Origin: an uncultured Ruminococcus sp.
Lineage (GTDB): Bacteria > Bacillota > Clostridia > Oscillospirales > Ruminococcaceae
Length of the DNA: 64,000 nt
Assembly: GCA_910579955.1 (NCBI GenBank)
Contig: CAJTWE010000010.1
Span: 8,817 to 72,816 of the forward strand
Direction: 5' to 3'
Made by a program: the position numbers and the translations under genes. Below are positions 33,873 through 41,371 of the stretch, one piece after another. Numbering within the stretch: the first letter of the stretch is position 1; each line of letters begins with the position of its first letter. The notes under the pieces were generated by a model. The model was given only the letters and a program-made list of their open reading frames with translations, did not search any database and was not told the origin of the DNA.

Positions 33873-33911
33873 GTGTGAAACATAATAATTAGAGTGTGCT
33901 GACACCAGCCT

Positions 33912-33954
33912 AAAAAAGCGGACTTAACGCAAAATGCGCCAAAGCCGCTTTTTT
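33912..33954 (+). terminator. Terminator after yitT
   Basis: AAAAAAGCGG at 33912 pairs with CCGCTTTTTT ending 33954; long loop with internal GCG/CGC pairing. Confidence 0.8.
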
Positions 33955-33966
33955 ATGTATAGACGC

Positions 33967-33995
33967 TTGACAAAATTGCGATTTTATGGTATAGT
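33967..33995 (+). promoter_or_regulatory. Promoter of the ACT-hom operon
   Basis: TTGACA (33967-33972), 17-base spacer, TATAGT (33990-33995). Confidence 0.85.
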
Positions 33996-34064
33996 AGTAA
34001 GGATTCGTGAGTACAGTTGTACTTCATATGCGGACGAACATAGATTCAGGGAGGAGAAATGCTT

Positions 34065-34502
34065 ATGGGAACACAGTTTATAGTTGTAGATACTGCTGTT
34101 CTTCCGGAGATATTCGGCAAGGTGCTTGAAGTGAAAAAACTTGTTGCTGACCGAACGGAGAAAAGTTTTGCAGCAGCTTGTAAACACGCAGGTATTTCCA
34201 GAAGCGCATTTTATAAATACCGTGACTATGTATTTGCTTATGATGACAAAATGACACAGCGTGTAGTTAATCTCTCGGCAGTTCTGAGAGATGAAAGCGG
34301 TGTGCTTTCCAATGTGCTGACAAAGCTTCATAGCCTTAGTGCCAATATTCTTACAGTGAATCAAAGCATTCCTGTAGATGGTGTGGCAGCTGTCAGCATT
34401 TCTTTGCAGTGCGGAGACGGTGTGGTAAATCCGGTGGAAATCACAAACGCTTTACGCAGCGTATCGGGTGTTGTTGAAGTAAGACTGTTGTCCGGTGAAT
34501 AA
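34065..34502 (+). CDS. ACT domain protein (PheB/UPF0735 type)
   Basis: 145 residues from ATG 34065 (GGGAGGAG, spacing 9; ATG 34059 is too close to the SD). N-terminal half has a helix-turn-helix-like stretch (CKHAGISRSAFYKYRDYVFAY), C-terminal half is an ACT domain (SNVLTKLHSLSANILTVNQSIPVDGVAAVSISLQ). It lies 21 bases upstream of homoserine dehydrogenase, the common arrangement, and may sense an amino acid product for this operon. Start-adjacent genes support a regulatory role; no binding data are available. Confidence 0.88.
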   Translation: MGTQFIVVDTAVLPEIFGKVLEVKKLVADRTEKSFAAACKHAGISRSAFYKYRDYVFAYDDKMTQRVVNLSAVLRDESGVLSNVLTKLHSLSANILTVNQSIPVDGVAAVSISLQCGDGVVNPVEITNALRSVSGVVEVRLLSGE

Positions 34503-34523
34503 ATTTTGAAGGAGAAAACTAAT

Positions 34524-35750
34524 ATGAAAAAAATTGCTGTTTTAGGCTATGGTGTAGTAGGTTCTGGTGTTGTAGAACTTTTTTACAAGAATAAGGCGAA
34601 AATTGAAAAGAATACAGGATCTGAGCTTGATGTAAAATATATTCTTGACCTGAGAGAGTTCCCAGGAGATCCTTATGCAGATAAGGTTGTAAATGATATA
34701 AATATTATTTTGAATGACCCTGAAGTTGGATACGTTGCTGAATGTATGGGTGGAGTAAATCCTGCGTTTCAGTTTGTAAGCAGCTGCTTGAAAGCAGGCA
34801 AAAGCGTTTCAACATCAAATAAGCAGTTGGTTGCAGAAAAGGGAGACATCCTTCTGCAAATTGCAAAGGAAAATGATTGCAATTTCTTCTTTGAAGCAAG
34901 CGTAGGCGGTGCAATTCCGATCATTCGCCCTCTGCACACATGTCTTGCAGGTAATGATATTTCCGCAGCAGCAGGTATTCTGAATGGTACAACAAACTTT
35001 ATTCTTGAGAAGATGTTCTGCGATAAAATGGGATTTGACGAAGCGTTGAAGCTTGCTCAGGAGCTTGGTTTTGCTGAGCGTGATCCATCTGCTGATGTTG
35101 ACGGTGCAGATGCTTGCCGTAAGGTTTGTATTCTTGCTTCTCTTATTTTTGGAAAACACGTTTATCCAGAGAGCGTTTATACAAAGGGCATTCGTGACAT
35201 TACTTTACAGGACGTTGAACTTGCGCAGAACTTTGGCGGTGCTGTTAAGCTTATCGGCTGTACAAAGAAGCTTGACGACGGCAGAATTCTTTCTACAGTA
35301 ATGCCAATGGTAGTTCCAAATGATAGCCTTATTTCTCATGTAAACGGTGTATTTAATGCTGTTATGGTTTGGGGCGATGGTTTTGATAAGACAATGTTCT
35401 ATGGCAGAGGTGCAGGAAAGCTGCCTACTGCTAGTGCGGTTTTGGGTGATATTATTGATTGTGTTAAGGCAGAGCATACAGTAATGTCTCATGAGTGGGT
35501 AAATACCAACAGTACAGATTTTGTTGCTGGTATTGATGCTTTTGAAGCACCAAGATTCTACAGAACAAATTCCTTTGATGCTGCTGTTTTTGAAAACGCT
35601 GCAAAGGCTGCTAATGTAACATTAGAGCAGACAGCAGAGAATGGCTGTATTATTAGTTCATGTGATAATGCTTCTTCTGATGCTTTTGTAAAGGCACTGG
35701 AAGAAGCTGGCGCAGAGGTTCTGGCTCAGATTCCTGTTATGTCTGACTGA
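34524..35750 (+). CDS. hom: Homoserine dehydrogenase
   Basis: 409 residues from ATG 34524 (GAAGGAGA). Rossmann motif KKIAVLGYGVVGSGVVELF, then STSNKQLVAEKGD, FFEASVGGAIPIIRPL and the catalytic segment GILNGTTNFILEKM...AERDPSADVDGADACRK with the conserved Lys and Asp. A C-terminal ~80-residue regulatory part reads ACT-like. It reduces aspartate semialdehyde to homoserine, feeding threonine and, via MetA at 52.6 kb, methionine. Terminator follows. Confidence 0.95.
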   Translation: MKKIAVLGYGVVGSGVVELFYKNKAKIEKNTGSELDVKYILDLREFPGDPYADKVVNDINIILNDPEVGYVAECMGGVNPAFQFVSSCLKAGKSVSTSNKQLVAEKGDILLQIAKENDCNFFFEASVGGAIPIIRPLHTCLAGNDISAAAGILNGTTNFILEKMFCDKMGFDEALKLAQELGFAERDPSADVDGADACRKVCILASLIFGKHVYPESVYTKGIRDITLQDVELAQNFGGAVKLIGCTKKLDDGRILSTVMPMVVPNDSLISHVNGVFNAVMVWGDGFDKTMFYGRGAGKLPTASAVLGDIIDCVKAEHTVMSHEWVNTNSTDFVAGIDAFEAPRFYRTNSFDAAVFENAAKAANVTLEQTAENGCIISSCDNASSDAFVKALEEAGAEVLAQIPVMSD

Positions 35751-35781
35751 TCGTATACTAAAACTAAATAGTTAATATTAG

Positions 35782-35813
35782 GCGCTCTCTTAGATTCAAA
35801 TATAAGAGGGCGC
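35782..35813 (+). terminator. Terminator after hom
   Basis: GCGCTCTCTTA pairs with TAAGAGGGCGC, followed by ATTAATTT. The next 120 bases are AT-rich with nothing recognised before the tRNA promoter. Confidence 0.8.
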
Positions 35814-35938
35814 ATTAATTTGTCGTGAGAAAAAATTTAGGTTAGGCAAAAAAATCCAGTTTCAAATACTAAAAATATATCGCAATTCAGGGCAAAAATC
35901 CGTCTCAAAAATTTTTTTGAAAAAATTTGAAAAAACGC

Positions 35939-35967
35939 TTGACAAACGAATTGGTTTGTGATATAAT
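35939..35967 (+). promoter_or_regulatory. Promoter of the four-tRNA cluster
   Basis: TTGACA (35939-35944), 17-base spacer, TATAAT (35962-35967): a perfect consensus. Confidence 0.92.
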
Positions 35968-36011
35968 AATACTTGTCGCTGAGAGATGCGACGGAATAAA
36001 TGGGAAGTGAT

Positions 36012-36087
36012 GGAAGTTTAGCTCAGCTGGGAGAGCATCTGCCTTACAAGCAGAGGGTCACAGGTTCGAGCCCTGTAACTTCCACCA
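36012..36087 (+). tRNA. tRNA-Val (anticodon TAC)
   Basis: Acceptor GGAAGTT/AACTTCC, anticodon loop CTTACAA, encoded CCA. First of four tRNAs in one transcript. Confidence 0.96.
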
Positions 36088-36090
36088 TAC

Positions 36091-36167
36091 GGTCTGGTAG
36101 TTCAGTTGGTTAGAACGCTGCCCTGTCACGGCAGAGGTCGTGGGTTCGAATCCCATCCAGATCGCCA
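36091..36167 (+). tRNA. tRNA-Asp (anticodon GTC)
   Basis: Acceptor GGTCTGG/CCAGATC, anticodon loop CTGTCAC, encoded CCA. Confidence 0.96.
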
Positions 36168-36171
36168 TTTT

Positions 36172-36247
36172 GCGGATTTAGCTCATCTGGTAGAGCGCCA
36201 CCTTGCCAAGGTGGAGGTAGCGAGTTCGAGCCTCGTAATCCGCTCCA
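36172..36247 (+). tRNA. tRNA-Gly (anticodon GCC)
   Basis: Acceptor GCGGATT/AATCCGC, anticodon stem CCACC/GGTGG with loop TTGCCAA, encoded CCA. Confidence 0.96.
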
Positions 36248-36249
36248 AC

Positions 36250-36323
36250 GGCGCTATAGCCAAGTGGTAAGGCGTGGGTCTGCAACACCCTGATCCCCAG
36301 TTCAAATCTGGGTGGCGCCTCCA
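36250..36323 (+). tRNA. tRNA-Cys (anticodon GCA)
   Basis: Acceptor GGCGCTA/TGGCGCC (one G-U), anticodon loop CTGCAAC, encoded CCA. Confidence 0.96.
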
Positions 36324-36355
36324 AAAAGCAGTTCTCTTATGAGAACTGCTTTTTT
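36324..36355 (+). terminator. Terminator of the tRNA cluster
   Basis: Stem AAAAAGCAGTTCTC/GAGAACTGCTTTTT with TTAT loop, directly after the last CCA. Confidence 0.93.
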
Positions 36356-36388
36356 CTTATGTAAATTATTTTAATAGGAGACTAGAAA

Positions 36389-37069
36389 ATGAAACGTATT
36401 GGTATAATTGGAGCAATGCCATCAGAGCTTTGCGACATCAGAGCTGCACTTCCTGATTCTGAAATTGTAAAAAAAGCAGGATTTGAGTATTATGTAAACA
36501 AAATATCTGATAACACAGAGGTTATACACGTATGCTCGGGTATTGCAAAAGTAAATGCTGCTTTGTGTGCTCAGGCACTTATTGATGAATTTAAACCTGA
36601 TGCTATTGTAAATGCAGGTATTGCAGGTGGTATGAACAATGAGATAAAGGTTTGCGATATTGTTATTTCGTCTGAGGTATGCCATCATGATCTTGATATG
36701 CATTTCTTAGCAGATTATCCACCGTATTGCGGAGTTTATAAGTCAGATGAAAATCTTATGAAGCTTGCAGCTGATTGCTGTGATAGTTTTGATGTTAAGC
36801 ACTTTTTTGGACGCATTGTTTCAGGTGAAGCGTTTGTTACGGATAATGTTCTTAAACGTTCTATTGCGGATAAATTTAAGCCTTATGCGGTTGATATGGA
36901 AAGTGCCGCTGTGGGACATACAGCCTATAGAAACAGCATTCCTTATGTAAGCGTGAGATGTATTTCCGATAATGCTGATGACGAAGGTGCTATGAGCTTT
37001 GATAAATTTGAAAAGATAGCAGCTAAGATCGTAGCTGATGTCGTTCTTAAAATGGCATCAAAGTTTTAA
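36389..37069 (+). CDS. mtnN: 5'-methylthioadenosine/S-adenosylhomocysteine nucleosidase
   Basis: 226 residues. N-terminal IGIIGAMPSE, AGIAGGMN and the substrate Glu/Asp motif YAVDMESAAVGHTAY with RCISDNADDE are the Pfs family signature. It removes adenine from MTA and SAH, recycling SAM by-products. It sits between a tRNA terminator and its own terminator, probably with some independent promoter in the short gap that I cannot define (AGGAGA SD only). Confidence 0.95.
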   Translation: MKRIGIIGAMPSELCDIRAALPDSEIVKKAGFEYYVNKISDNTEVIHVCSGIAKVNAALCAQALIDEFKPDAIVNAGIAGGMNNEIKVCDIVISSEVCHHDLDMHFLADYPPYCGVYKSDENLMKLAADCCDSFDVKHFFGRIVSGEAFVTDNVLKRSIADKFKPYAVDMESAAVGHTAYRNSIPYVSVRCISDNADDEGAMSFDKFEKIAAKIVADVVLKMASKF

Positions 37070-37091
37070 TAAATATATATAATATATAAGT

Positions 37092-37127
37092 AGAAGAACG
37101 CCTGTGTGACCACAGGCGCTTCTTTTT
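37092..37127 (+). terminator. Terminator of mtnN
   Basis: AAGAACGCCTGTG/CACAGGCGCTTCTT stem, then a T run reaching the stop codon of the convergent peptidase gene. Confidence 0.9.
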
Positions 37128-37684
37128 TAGTTTGTTATTTTATATATCAGTAATGCTCCGTTTTCTTTCAGCCAGTTGTTCCACTTATCATATTCGGGAA
37201 ATACACGATAGACTTCATTATAAAATTCTTTAGAATGATTCATATGCTTGCGGTGACAAAGTTCATGTACTATAACAGAGTCCAAAACTTCCGATGGTGC
37301 AAGCATGAGCGCACAATTAAAGTTAAGATTTCCTTTACTGCTGCAACTGCCCCATCTGTTTTTTTGATTGCGGATTGTAATCCCGCCATAAGTTACGCCT
37401 ATTATTTCAGCGAAATAGGCGACTCGTGCAGGGATTATTTTTAGTGCTTGATTGGCAAGCGCTTCTATTTCTTCTGCCGTCAAGGGCTTTACTTGTGATA
37501 TTTGATGTTGATATTCTTCTACTGCTTGCAGATGCTTTTCGATCCAGCCAGATTTTTTATTTAGGAACTCCTGAATCTGCACAGCATTCATTTGAATAGG
37601 AACTCTCAATTCTATACCGCCGTTCGGTTTGATTTGCAGTGAAATTGTTTTTCGTTTACTTTTTATTATTTTTATATTTTTCAT
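37127..37684 (-). CDS. YgjP-like M48-type metallopeptidase (DUF45)
   Basis: 185 residues with zinc motif VIVHELCHRKHMNHSKEFY (HExxH plus a downstream His) and the family stretch RNQKNRWGSCSSKGNLNFNCALMLAP. No signal peptide or TM, so cytosolic. Family members are often called zinc-dependent YgjP or SprT-like proteins; the substrate is unknown. Convergent with mtnN across a shared terminator. Confidence 0.9.
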   Translation of the reverse strand: MKNIKIIKSKRKTISLQIKPNGGIELRVPIQMNAVQIQEFLNKKSGWIEKHLQAVEEYQHQISQVKPLTAEEIEALANQALKIIPARVAYFAEIIGVTYGGITIRNQKNRWGSCSSKGNLNFNCALMLAPSEVLDSVIVHELCHRKHMNHSKEFYNEVYRVFPEYDKWNNWLKENGALLIYKITN

Positions 37685-37772
37685 ATCCTATGTTTTTGAA
37701 TGTGGCGTATAATGATTTTTGTATTATTTATATACGCTTCTTGACCTCTCATAAAATAGTATGCTTAAATGT

Positions 37773-37806
37773 AAAAACTCCCGAAACTATATAGTTTCGG
37801 GAGTTT
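37773..37806 (-). terminator. Terminator of tRNA operon copy A
   Basis: Palindrome AAAACTCCCGAAACT/AGTTTCGGGAGTTTT around 37787, immediately after the 3' end of tRNA-Ser. Confidence 0.9.
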
Positions 37807-37898
37807 TGGCGGACAGAGAGGGATTCGAACCCTCGATACGCTATTAACGTATACACGAGTTCCAGTCGTGCGCCTTAGACCAGCTCAGCCATCTGTCC
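37807..37898 (-). tRNA. tRNA-Ser (anticodon GGA), copy A
   Basis: 92-base class II tRNA: acceptor GGACAGA/TCTGTCC, anticodon stem CACGA/TCGTG with loop CTGGAAC, long variable arm (TATACGTTAATAGCGTA), encoded CCA. Second in its operon. Confidence 0.96.
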
Positions 37899-37963
37899 AT
37901 GAATATTGAGTTTATAGTTCTTTAATGCCCTTCTGTGTATATACAAGAAGGGCAAAAAGAAAA

Positions 37964-38050
37964 TGGTGCGAGTGACGGGACTTGAACCCACACGTCGTTT
38001 CCAACACTAGCACCTCAAGCTAGCCTGTCTGCCTATTCCAGCACACTCGC
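37964..38050 (-). tRNA. tRNA-Leu (anticodon GAG), copy A
   Basis: 87-base class II tRNA: acceptor GCGAGTG/CACTCGC, anticodon stem CTAGC/GCTAG with loop TTGAGGT, long variable arm, encoded CCA. First in its operon; a GCCCTTCT/AGAAGGGC hairpin lies between it and tRNA-Ser. Confidence 0.95.
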
Positions 38051-38069
38051 ATCAATATTCAACTTAATT

Positions 38070-38098
38070 ATTATAGCACACTTAAAAGCGGTTGTCAA
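38070..38098 (-). promoter_or_regulatory. Promoter of tRNA operon copy A
   Basis: Minus strand TTGACA (38098-38093), 17-base spacer, TATAAT (38075-38070). Confidence 0.9.
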
Positions 38099-38132
38099 GT
38101 GCTTTTTTCAATTTTTTTGGGATTTTTTGCGA

Positions 38133-38161
38133 TTGAAAATTTTTATATAGTATGTTATAAT
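38133..38161 (+). promoter_or_regulatory. Promoter of recQ
   Basis: TTGAAA (38133-38138), 17-base spacer, TATAAT (38156-38161). Confidence 0.7.
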
Positions 38162-38201
38162 GTATTATAGTATAACAGTTGGTTTGAAGGCAGGTAAAGC
38201 T

Positions 38202-40028
38202 ATGAATACACATGAGCTACTACATAAATATTTCGGGCATACGTCTTTTAGAGAAGGGCAGGAGGAAGCGGTAAATGCTCTTCTCAGCGGACGTGATGTT
38301 CTTGCTGTAATGCCTACAGGTGCAGGAAAATCGGTATGCTATCAGCTGCCGGCTATTTGTCAGCGTGGAACAGCATTGGTAATATCGCCGCTTATTTCCC
38401 TTATGAAAGATCAAGTGGAGGGTCTTGTGCAGTCTGGAATTTCGGCAGCTTATATAAATAGCTCTCAGACCTATGAAGAATATCAAGAGGTAATGTATGG
38501 GGCAAGACAGGGTGCTTATAAACTTCTGTATATTGCACCGGAGAGACTTCTTACAGAAGGTATGCTTCGCTTTGCCATGAAATTTCCAATATCTATGGTT
38601 ATTGTTGACGAAGCCCATTGTGTTTCTCAATGGGGACAGGATTTCAGGCAAAGTTATCTTGATATAGCAAAATTTTTAGAAATGCTGCCTGTACGTCCCG
38701 TTGTAGGCGCATTTACAGCTACTGCAACAAAGAATGTAAAACAGGATATTGTAAAACTGCTTGCGCTTCAAGAACCGGTAGAGATAACTACGGGCTTTGA
38801 TAGAAAAAATCTTTATTTTGGCGTAGAAAAGCCAAAGAATAAATCAGCAGAGGTTATACGGCTTCTTAAAAAATATAATGGAAGAAGCGGTATTATATAC
38901 TGCATTTCAAGAAAACAAGTAGAGGAACTTTGCGAAGAACTCATAGAAACAGGTTTTTATGCCACACGCTATCATGCAGGGCTGCCTGCTGAAGAGCGTG
39001 CAAAAAATCAAGAAGATTTTATCTACGACAGAAAAAATATTATGGTTGCAACAAATGCATTTGGGATGGGAATAGATAAATCCAACGTGTCATTTGTAAT
39101 ACATTATAATATGCCCAAGGATATTGAGAGCTATTATCAGGAAGCAGGAAGGGCAGGACGTGACGGTGAACCGGCAGATTGTGTGCTTTTGTACAGCGGA
39201 AGAGACGTTCGCACTAATGAATTTTTAATAGAACAGTCCAGAGAAAATACAGAGATCGGCGATAGCGTTCTTAGAGAGTCGCTTATAGAGAAGGCTAAGG
39301 ACAGGCTTAGAACAATGACTTTTTATTGTACGTCAGTAGAATGTCAGAGAAATTATATGTTAAAATATTTTGGTGAAAAGCCTGCCGCTCCATGTGGAAA
39401 CTGCTCAGGGTGCAAGGGAAATACTGAAAAAAAGGATATTACTCTTGAAGCTATGAAGATAATCTCCTGCGTTTACAGGGGCGCACAAAATGGATATCAT
39501 CTTAGCCGTACTAAAACGGCGCAGGTTCTTACAGGAAGTGAAGATAAAACTGTTTTGTCAATGGGACTGCAAAAATTATCTACGTATGGCATAATGCGTG
39601 ACAGCAGTATTTCTTCTGTAACACACATAATAGATTCGCTTATAGCCGGTGGAGAACTTGGTACTAAACCCTATAAAGAATATTCAGAACTTGTACTTAC
39701 AAAGTTATCCGCTGCTGTTATAAGAAAAGAAAGACGTGTGGAGATATGCGTATCAAAGGTTCGTGAGAATAGAAATGAGATTATAAATATAAGTCCTGAA
39801 GAAGAGGAGCTGTTTCAAAATCTCAGAAGAATTCGTGAAAAAATTTCTAATAGGGAAAATGTTCCGCCGTATGTGGTATTTTCAAATGCAGCACTTAGAG
39901 ATATGTGCAGAAAAAAGCCGCAGACATTGCAGGAGCTTATGAATGTATCAGGCGTAGGTGTAATGCGTTCTCAGAAATATGGAAGTGACTTTATTCGTGA
40001 GATAAAGCGCTTTATGAAGAGAAGATAA
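38202..40028 (+). CDS. recQ: ATP-dependent DNA helicase RecQ
   Basis: 608 residues from ATG 38202, the usual N-terminus (THELLHKYFGHTSFREGQEEA). Walker A PTGAGKS at 38-44, DEAH at 136-139, then helicase motif VI region HYNMPKDIESYYQEAGRAGRDG. The RQC zinc site (CTSVECQRNYMLKYFG...CGNCSGC) and a C-terminal HRDC domain (FSNAALRDMCRKKPQTLQELMNVSGVG) are both present, so it is a full-length 3'-5' helicase for recombination and fork repair. The SD is weak (AAGGCAGG). Monocistronic. Confidence 0.96.
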   Translation: MNTHELLHKYFGHTSFREGQEEAVNALLSGRDVLAVMPTGAGKSVCYQLPAICQRGTALVISPLISLMKDQVEGLVQSGISAAYINSSQTYEEYQEVMYGARQGAYKLLYIAPERLLTEGMLRFAMKFPISMVIVDEAHCVSQWGQDFRQSYLDIAKFLEMLPVRPVVGAFTATATKNVKQDIVKLLALQEPVEITTGFDRKNLYFGVEKPKNKSAEVIRLLKKYNGRSGIIYCISRKQVEELCEELIETGFYATRYHAGLPAEERAKNQEDFIYDRKNIMVATNAFGMGIDKSNVSFVIHYNMPKDIESYYQEAGRAGRDGEPADCVLLYSGRDVRTNEFLIEQSRENTEIGDSVLRESLIEKAKDRLRTMTFYCTSVECQRNYMLKYFGEKPAAPCGNCSGCKGNTEKKDITLEAMKIISCVYRGAQNGYHLSRTKTAQVLTGSEDKTVLSMGLQKLSTYGIMRDSSISSVTHIIDSLIAGGELGTKPYKEYSELVLTKLSAAVIRKERRVEICVSKVRENRNEIINISPEEEELFQNLRRIREKISNRENVPPYVVFSNAALRDMCRKKPQTLQELMNVSGVGVMRSQKYGSDFIREIKRFMKRR

Positions 40029-40036
40029 TGGGATAA

Positions 40037-40065
40037 TTGACAAATAGAATGGAAAATGATATAAT
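40037..40065 (+). promoter_or_regulatory. Promoter of the sortase gene
   Basis: TTGACA (40037-40042), 17-base spacer, TATAAT (40060-40065). Confidence 0.88.
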
Positions 40066-40122
40066 TTATTTATGCAATAGTTTGAGCTTGCGTTAGAGCA
40101 AAAGAAATAGGGGAAATTACAA

Positions 40123-40833
40123 ATGAAAATAAAACGAGGTACGTATCTCTGCATAGTGGGAATAATATTATTGCTTGCAGCGCTGTTTTTGCTTATATAT
40201 AATAGGGAAGAAGATAGCCGTGCAGAATCCAGAACTGCGGATATTTTAGCAGAGCTTAAAGAGCAAATGCCGGAAACACAGCCATATGAAGAGAAACAAG
40301 ATGAAACTTATGATATATTTGAAGATTCTGATATATTGTCCGGCGATAATTATGACCAGAATCAAGATGAGAAAATTCCACCAGTTGATATCTTTGCTGA
40401 ATACGAGGACCAAACAGGTTCAAGTTATAGTGAAGAAACGTATTACTATGTGGCTGAATATTCCTATATAGGCATTCTTTATATTCCTAAGCTTGGACTT
40501 GAACTGCCTGTAATGAGCGATTGGAGCTATCCTAATCTCAGAGTTGCTCCATGCAGATATTCCGGTACTGTAGAGGGCGGAGATCTCATAATAGCTGCTC
40601 ATAATTATAATTGTCACTTTGGGCGAATATCAGAACTCGTTCCCGGTGATGAGCTGATTTTTGTCGATGGCGGCGGTATACAGTATACCTATACCGTTAT
40701 TGACGGTGAAACGATCGCAGGACAAAACGGTGCGGCTATGGAGGCAAATTCGGAATATTGGGATTTGACCCTGTTTACTTGTACATATAGTGGGGCAAGT
40801 CGTGTTACTATAAGGGCTGAGCTTGTTAAGTAG
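40123..40833 (+). CDS. Sortase family transpeptidase
   Basis: 236 residues: N-terminal TM at 8-27, an acidic linker to ~105, then the sortase barrel with catalytic His160 (IIAAHNYNCHFG), Cys220 (LFTCTYS) and Arg227 (SRVTIRAE). Sortases anchor LPxTG-type proteins to peptidoglycan. No substrate with a sorting signal is seen in the window. In R. flavefaciens a scaffold is sortase-anchored, so a housekeeping role in attaching cellulosome scaffolds is possible; that is inference. Class is not certain (D- or B-like). Confidence 0.9.
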   Translation: MKIKRGTYLCIVGIILLLAALFLLIYNREEDSRAESRTADILAELKEQMPETQPYEEKQDETYDIFEDSDILSGDNYDQNQDEKIPPVDIFAEYEDQTGSSYSEETYYYVAEYSYIGILYIPKLGLELPVMSDWSYPNLRVAPCRYSGTVEGGDLIIAAHNYNCHFGRISELVPGDELIFVDGGGIQYTYTVIDGETIAGQNGAAMEANSEYWDLTLFTCTYSGASRVTIRAELVK

Positions 40834-40843
40834 GTGATTTAAT

Positions 40844-41212
40844 ATGAAGGCAGATAAAAAATTTGTTATAGATTATGCAAAAGAGTATTTTGGAACAGAA
40901 CCTGAGTATCTTTGGGCGAGAACGCCTGATGCTGGTGTTTTGAGACAAAGTAAAAATAAGAAGTGGTACGGAATTGTTATGAATATTCCAAAATCAAAGC
41001 TTGGTATAAAAGAAGATGGAAACGTAGATATACTAGATGTTAAGTGTGATCCGCAGCTTTTGGGCTCATTTCTTATGAAAAAAGGATGCTTTCCTGCATA
41101 TCATATGAATAAGAAACATTGGCTTACTGTTTTGCTTGATGGCAGTGTATCGCAGGAAGACATTATTATGTTTATAAATCAAAGCTATGACCTTATAAGT
41201 AATGTTAAATGA
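40844..41212 (+). CDS. MmcQ/YjbR family protein
   Basis: 122 residues: FVIDYAKEYFGTEPEYLWARTPDAGVLRQSKNKKWYGIVMNIPKSKLG..., then DPQLLGSFLMKKGCFPAYHMNKKHWLTVLLDGSVSQEDI, the CyaY-like fold pattern of YjbR proteins. These are small, sometimes called DNA-binding, with no settled function. Ten bases after the sortase gene, so co-transcribed. Confidence 0.9.
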   Translation: MKADKKFVIDYAKEYFGTEPEYLWARTPDAGVLRQSKNKKWYGIVMNIPKSKLGIKEDGNVDILDVKCDPQLLGSFLMKKGCFPAYHMNKKHWLTVLLDGSVSQEDIIMFINQSYDLISNVK

Positions 41213-41217
41213 AAAAG

Positions 41218-41258
41218 TGGCTGTATTATGTGATTTTTACATGATACGGCTATTTTCT
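41218..41258 (+). terminator. Terminator after yjbR
   Basis: TGGCTGTATTATGT pairs with ACATGATACGGCTA (G-T pairs), then TTTTC. Confidence 0.7.
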
Positions 41259-41371
41259 AGAGTATACAGTTGTTCGTGTAATTAAGATTGAAAATTTATA
41301 TCTGGATTTAACGCAAAGATATCCTATGGAGTTAAAAGAACAAACACAAAGATTATGATAGAGAGGGTAAA

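Larger units (their letters stand above)
37773..38098 (-). repeat. Duplicated tRNA-Leu/tRNA-Ser operon, copy A
   Basis: 326 bases that recur at 56991-57316 in the same orientation with five substitutions and no gap, all in the terminator loop or promoter; both tRNAs and their spacer are identical. The copy spans exactly promoter -35 to terminator. Confidence 0.95.

Noticed and set aside
35998..36323. tRNA cluster as a prophage or island attachment site
   Set aside because: No integrase, no partial tRNA duplication and no foreign genes on either side.
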